NCBI RefSeq assembly: GCF_023702715.1
Contig: NZ_CP098480.1
Coordinates: forward strand, 2,232,001 to 2,296,000
DNA length: 64,000 nucleotides
Origin: Acinetobacter sp. C32I
GTDB taxonomy: Bacteria; Pseudomonadota; Gammaproteobacteria; Pseudomonadales; Moraxellaceae
Direction: 5' to 3'
The number at the start of each line of letters is the position of its first letter. Within the stretch, counting starts at the first letter, position 1. The notes below the pieces were generated by a model that worked only from the letters and a program-made list of their open reading frames with translations, searched no databases and was not told the DNA's origin. The translations under genes were made by a program, and so were the position numbers. Shown here in pieces: positions 60,382-64,000 of the stretch.

Positions 60382-61902
60382 TTAATCAACAAATTTGTCT
60401 GACTGAATATTTAACTCAATGTCCCAATGCTTAAATTGCACCTGCTCATCATGCAGGTCTGCAACCAATAAAGGCCATTGTTTAGCATCGCCAGAAACGC
60501 TGAGTTGCCATTGTTGATCATTTACAACACTCAGTTCAATGGCAGGAAGCATCTGATCACTACGACTATGGTTCAGCAAAACTGCGAGACGAAGCAATAA
60601 ACAGAGATAAAGTAAATGGCTACCGCCGACCTTTAAAACGTCATTTTTTGCATCTGCACGTAACTTACGACGATGGTGCGAAACCAAATGCGAGAGATGA
60701 TTTTGATCAATTTGTGAGAAGCCAGGAATATCCGAATGTTGCAATAAATATGCCCCATGACGGTGATAACCGCCGTGGCTAATCGCTAAACCGATTTCAT
60801 GCAAATAAGCTGCTCGACGCAGTAAGTCACTGTCTTCAGTCGTTAAATTTAACGCATCAGCCACGCCATCAAATAATTCTTGTGCCGTGTTGACCACACG
60901 TTCAGCTTGTTTTGGATCGGCGTTATAACGCCCCATTAACGCTTGCACACTACGGTCACGAATATCTTCATGCTTAAAACGACCGAGCAAGTCATACATC
61001 ACGCCTTCACGTAATGCACCGTCAGAATATGCCAATTTATCGATATCTAAAACCTCAAAAATGGCATATAAAATCGCAAGACCGGCTGGCAAAACTGCTC
61101 GACGATCTTCACGTAGACCTTCAAAATCAATTTCAGAAATATGTTTAAATTTAAGCAAACGCTCTTTTAATTTGTTTAAACCGTCACGGGTTAAGTTTTC
61201 TTGCTCATCACTTAAACCCAGATTAACTACAATCTGACGACAGGCTTTAATGGTTCCGCTCGAACCAACGACCGTATCCCAACCCACAGATTTATAGGTA
61301 TTGGCAATGGCGGACATTTCTTTACGCGCTGCAACCACAGCTTTATCAAAGGCTTTACTGGTAATTTCACCATCAGGGAAATAAGTTTTACTATAGGCCA
61401 CACAGCCCATTTGTAATGATTCGGTATGCAGCGGTTCAAATTCCTCGCCAATGATAAACTCGGTTGAACCTCCACCAATATCCACCACCAAACGGCGACC
61501 GCCATTGGCCATGGTATGTGAAACACCGAGGTAAATCAGACGTGCTTCTTCACGACCTGCAATAATTTCAATCGGTTTCGGTAAAATTTCGGCTGCTTTT
61601 TGAATAAATTCGTGGCCATTTTTTGCTTGTCTTAGCGCATTGGTTGCCACGATACGTAAACGATTTGGTTGTACTGAGCTCAAACGCCCGACAAAACGGG
61701 CTAAACATGCCAGTCCACGCTGCTGTGCAGCTTCAGTTAAATTCTTATTTTCATCAAGCCCAGCTGCTAACTGTACTTTTTCTGACATTGAAGCAACTTT
61801 CTTAACTTCACCGTGATCAACACGAGCGATTGCCAGATGGAAACTGTTCGATCCCATATCAATCGCAGCAAGTAATTCTTCATCAATCAGAAAATCAGAC
61901 AT
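60382..61902 (-). CDS. ppx: Exopolyphosphatase (Ppx/GppA family)
   Basis: The 506-residue protein has the ASKHA fold start LAAIDMGSNSFHLAIARVDHG, RLRIVATNALRQAKNG, GREEARLIYLGVSHTM and the phosphate-binding VVDIGGGSTEFIIG. The C-terminal HD-like domain has AAYLHEIGLAISHGGYHRHGAYLLQHSDIPGFS. It cuts polyphosphate from the end; GppA activity on pppGpp is an alternative that sequence alone does not exclude. It is monocistronic and divergent from trxA. Confidence 0.92.
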   Translation of the reverse strand: MSDFLIDEELLAAIDMGSNSFHLAIARVDHGEVKKVASMSEKVQLAAGLDENKNLTEAAQQRGLACLARFVGRLSSVQPNRLRIVATNALRQAKNGHEFIQKAAEILPKPIEIIAGREEARLIYLGVSHTMANGGRRLVVDIGGGSTEFIIGEEFEPLHTESLQMGCVAYSKTYFPDGEITSKAFDKAVVAARKEMSAIANTYKSVGWDTVVGSSGTIKACRQIVVNLGLSDEQENLTRDGLNKLKERLLKFKHISEIDFEGLREDRRAVLPAGLAILYAIFEVLDIDKLAYSDGALREGVMYDLLGRFKHEDIRDRSVQALMGRYNADPKQAERVVNTAQELFDGVADALNLTTEDSDLLRRAAYLHEIGLAISHGGYHRHGAYLLQHSDIPGFSQIDQNHLSHLVSHHRRKLRADAKNDVLKVGGSHLLYLCLLLRLAVLLNHSRSDQMLPAIELSVVNDQQWQLSVSGDAKQWPLLVADLHDEQVQFKHWDIELNIQSDKFVD

Positions 61903-62175
61903 TATTCATATAAACCCATGCTCAATTCACGCATTAGAGTAATTCACATGCTTACAATTTTAAAGTCATTTTAAGCAATAAAAGTCGCGTATTTTCGCAT
62001 TTCGTGCATAAATGATTGTAGAAGTCGATGCTCAACATCGCGAGCATCCATTAGACTTTTCATTTTCAAACTTGAATAATCAGAACAAACCCTTACATTG
62101 AATAAAGCGGCAATGTAATATTCATCGTGATGATGATCAAATTCGCACTTTATTTCTTAAATTTGGAGCAACCTT

Positions 62176-62502
62176 ATGTCTGCGACTATTGTTAATACAA
62201 CTGATGCTAACTTCCAAGCAGATGTTTTAGATGCTGAAACCCCGGTACTTGTTGATTTCTGGGCTGGCTGGTGTGCGCCATGTAAAGCAATTGCACCTGT
62301 TCTTGAAGACTTGTCTACTGAATATGCTGGCAAAGTAAAAATCGTTAAAGTTGATGTGACCGCATGTGAAGATACTGCTGTTAAATATAACATCCGTAAT
62401 ATTCCAGCATTATTGATGTTTAAAAATGGTGAAGTTGTCGCTCAACAAGTGGGTGCAGCACCTCGCTCTAAACTTGCAGCGTTCATTGACCAAAACATCT
62501 AA
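62176..62502 (+). CDS. trxA: Thioredoxin 1
   Basis: The 108-residue protein has the thioredoxin fold and the redox motif WCAPC in LVDFWAGWCAPCKAIAPVLEDLS, then VDVTACEDTAVKYNIRNIPALLMFKNGEVV with the cis-proline. The active site has Ala in place of the usual Gly (WCGPC), a common variant. The trxA-rho order seen here is conserved in many proteobacteria. Confidence 0.96.
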   Translation: MSATIVNTTDANFQADVLDAETPVLVDFWAGWCAPCKAIAPVLEDLSTEYAGKVKIVKVDVTACEDTAVKYNIRNIPALLMFKNGEVVAQQVGAAPRSKLAAFIDQNI

Positions 62503-62830
62503 TTTAATTGTTTACAGTCAATAGCAGAAATACGCGATTCATTAAATCGCGTATTTCTTCGTAAAAATTGACAATTTGCTTGATTTCCTCTATATTTCTG
62601 GATCAAGAAGCTTTGAATGGAATCTACTTCATTGCGCTTCTTACAAGACACAAAACATAAGATCGCCGCTCGGCAATAAACAATTGTTTTCACATTTCTC
62701 TCTGAAACAATGAACCAGACTACTGAATCGTGGTTGTGTAAATACAATTACCTCAGCATGTATGTATGCGGTCGATTTTTATTCTTTCCCTAACGTAGTC
62801 CTCCACTTATTCCATTCTGTCTGACCACTT
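62503..62830. other. trxA-rho gap with stem-loop and rho leader
   Basis: A perfect 14-bp stem (62526-62539 with 62545-62558, loop CATTA) follows trxA and probably ends its transcript, though no T run follows. The remaining about 270 bases form the leader of rho, which in other bacteria is subject to autoregulation by Rho itself; no gene is visible in it. Confidence 0.6.
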
Positions 62831-64000
62831 ATGAACTTAACTGAACTCAAGAAAAAACCCATTGGCGAACTCATTAAAATTGCGGAGTTTATGGGCCTTG
62901 AAGGCATGGCACGTAACCGTAAACAAGATATTATTTTTGCCATTTTAAAACGCCATGCCATGAACGGCGAAGAAATCTTTGGTGATGGTGTTCTCGAAAT
63001 TCTTTCTGATGGTTTTGGCTTCCTACGCTCTGCGGCTGGTTCATATTTAGCAGGGCCAGATGACATCTATGTCAGCCCATCGCAAATCCGCCGTTTTAAC
63101 TTACGTACGGGTGATACCATTACTGGTACTATTCGCCCGCCAAAAGAAGGTGAACGTTATTTTGCTTTATTAAAAGTAAACCAAATTAACTACGATACGC
63201 CTGAAAACTCGCGTAATAAAATTTTATTTGAAAACCTGACCCCATTATTCCCGACTGAACAACTGGTCATGGAACTCGGTAATGGTACAACTGAAGATTT
63301 AACCTCTCGTGTAGTCGATCTGATTGCGCCGATTGGTAAAGGTCAACGTTCTATTATTGTTGCACCACCGAAAGCGGGTAAAACAATGTTATTGCAAACC
63401 ATTGCACAATCCATTGTTCGTAATAACCCTGAAGTGTTCCTGATTGTGCTGTTAATTGACGAACGTCCTGAAGAAGTTACCGAAATGGAGCGTACTGTTC
63501 GTGGTGAAGTGATTGCATCTACATTCGATGAAGCACCAGCCCGCCACGTTCAAGTTGCTGAAATGGTGATTGAAAAAGCAAAACGTCTGGTTGAACACAA
63601 GAAGGATGTTGTCATTCTACTTGACTCGATTACCCGTCTTGCACGTGCCTATAACACCGTCATTCCTTCATCAGGTAAGGTATTAACAGGTGGTGTGGAT
63701 GCACATGCCTTAGAACGTCCAAAGCGTTTCTTCGGTGCTGCACGTAACATTGAAGAAGGTGGTTCACTCAGCATTATCTCAACTGCCTTGATTGAAACAG
63801 GCAGTAAGATGGATGATGTGATCTACGAAGAATTTAAAGGTACAGGTAACCAAGAGATTACCCTTGACCGTCGTATCGCAGAGAAACGTGTATTCCCTGC
63901 AATGAACATCAAGAAATCTGGTACGCGCCGTGAAGAACGCCTCATGAGTGAAGAAAATCTACGTAAAGTCTGGATTTTACGTAAACTTCTTCACCCAATG
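62831..64000 (+). CDS. rho: Transcription termination factor Rho (partial, C-terminus outside window)
   Basis: The frame is open from ATG 62831 to the window edge, 390 codons of about 420. It has the N-terminal domain [24 protein letters not shown], the RNA-binding cold-shock-like part [35 protein letters not shown], Walker [27 protein letters not shown], Walker [17 protein letters not shown] and the Q/R-loop regions [20 protein letters not shown] and FKGTGNQEI. It is a hexameric RNA helicase that ends untranslated transcripts. Confidence 0.98.
   Translation, partial: MNLTELKKKPIGELIKIAEFMGLEGMARNRKQDIIFAILKRHAMNGEEIFGDGVLEILSDGFGFLRSAAGSYLAGPDDIYVSPSQIRRFNLRTGDTITGTIRPPKEGERYFALLKVNQINYDTPENSRNKILFENLTPLFPTEQLVMELGNGTTEDLTSRVVDLIAPIGKGQRSIIVAPPKAGKTMLLQTIAQSIVRNNPEVFLIVLLIDERPEEVTEMERTVRGEVIASTFDEAPARHVQVAEMVIEKAKRLVEHKKDVVILLDSITRLARAYNTVIPSSGKVLTGGVDAHALERPKRFFGAARNIEEGGSLSIISTALIETGSKMDDVIYEEFKGTGNQEITLDRRIAEKRVFPAMNIKKSGTRREERLMSEENLRKVWILRKLLHPM

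Overview
The window is a contiguous stretch of chromosome from a gammaproteobacterium, almost certainly an Acinetobacter. The reasons are the AT-rich base composition, the GigA/GigB stress-regulator pair, the six-gene fil cluster known mainly from Acinetobacter, a type II secretion ATPase gene standing alone, and the close match of the gene set to Acinetobacter housekeeping proteins. Most of the sequence is ordinary core chromosome. No prophage, transposase, plasmid replicase or CRISPR array was seen.

Layout. 1-7 kb: the partial argJ, intergenic palindromic repeats, ogt and the guanidine exporter gene gdx (sugE) behind a guanidine-II riboswitch, two unknown genes, and a copper resistance operon (copL-like, copA, copB) in which copA carries a Met/His-rich tandem repeat. 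7-16 kb: rpe next to a regular array of five DnaA-box-like nonamers, a DUF2218 gene, an OmpA-like protein, S-formylglutathione hydrolase, a membrane-bound C13 (caspase-fold) peptidase, rsmJ, uppP, tsaB, a gamma carbonic anhydrase, and two divergent NUDIX genes. 16-25 kb: the fil cluster (filF to filA on the minus strand). 25-35 kb: pabB, dispersed his genes (hisC, hisD, hisG), murA, ibaG, hpf, rpoN and a VOC protein. 35-41 kb: a full rRNA operon on the minus strand (16S, tRNA-Ile, tRNA-Ala, 23S, 5S). 41-64 kb: mlaA, gigA-gigB, a nitrilase-family amidase, ohrR-ohr, gspE, a DUF432-MscS pair, a DUF2339 membrane protein, polA, an acyltransferase, yggT, proC, tilS, accA, ppx, trxA and the partial rho.

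The most interesting region is the fil cluster. It encodes an abundant-looking secreted protein (FilA) cut off by its own terminator, a membrane-anchored C39 cysteine peptidase (FilB), a beta-barrel protein with a low-complexity N-terminal segment (FilC), a FadL/OmpP1-type barrel (FilD), a periplasmic protein (FilE) and a large lipoprotein (FilF). The peptidase plus barrel plus secreted subunit logic resembles the Fap functional-amyloid export system of Pseudomonas (FapD, FapF, FapC). I propose, as inference only, that this is a related surface-fibre or secreted-protein system.

Other points of note are the 12-bp-phased DnaA-box array downstream of rpe, the guanidine-II riboswitch, a 26-bp perfect palindrome that holds the stop codons of two convergent genes and gives both proteins the same C-terminus, and a multibranched inverted-repeat element at about 9.5 kb.
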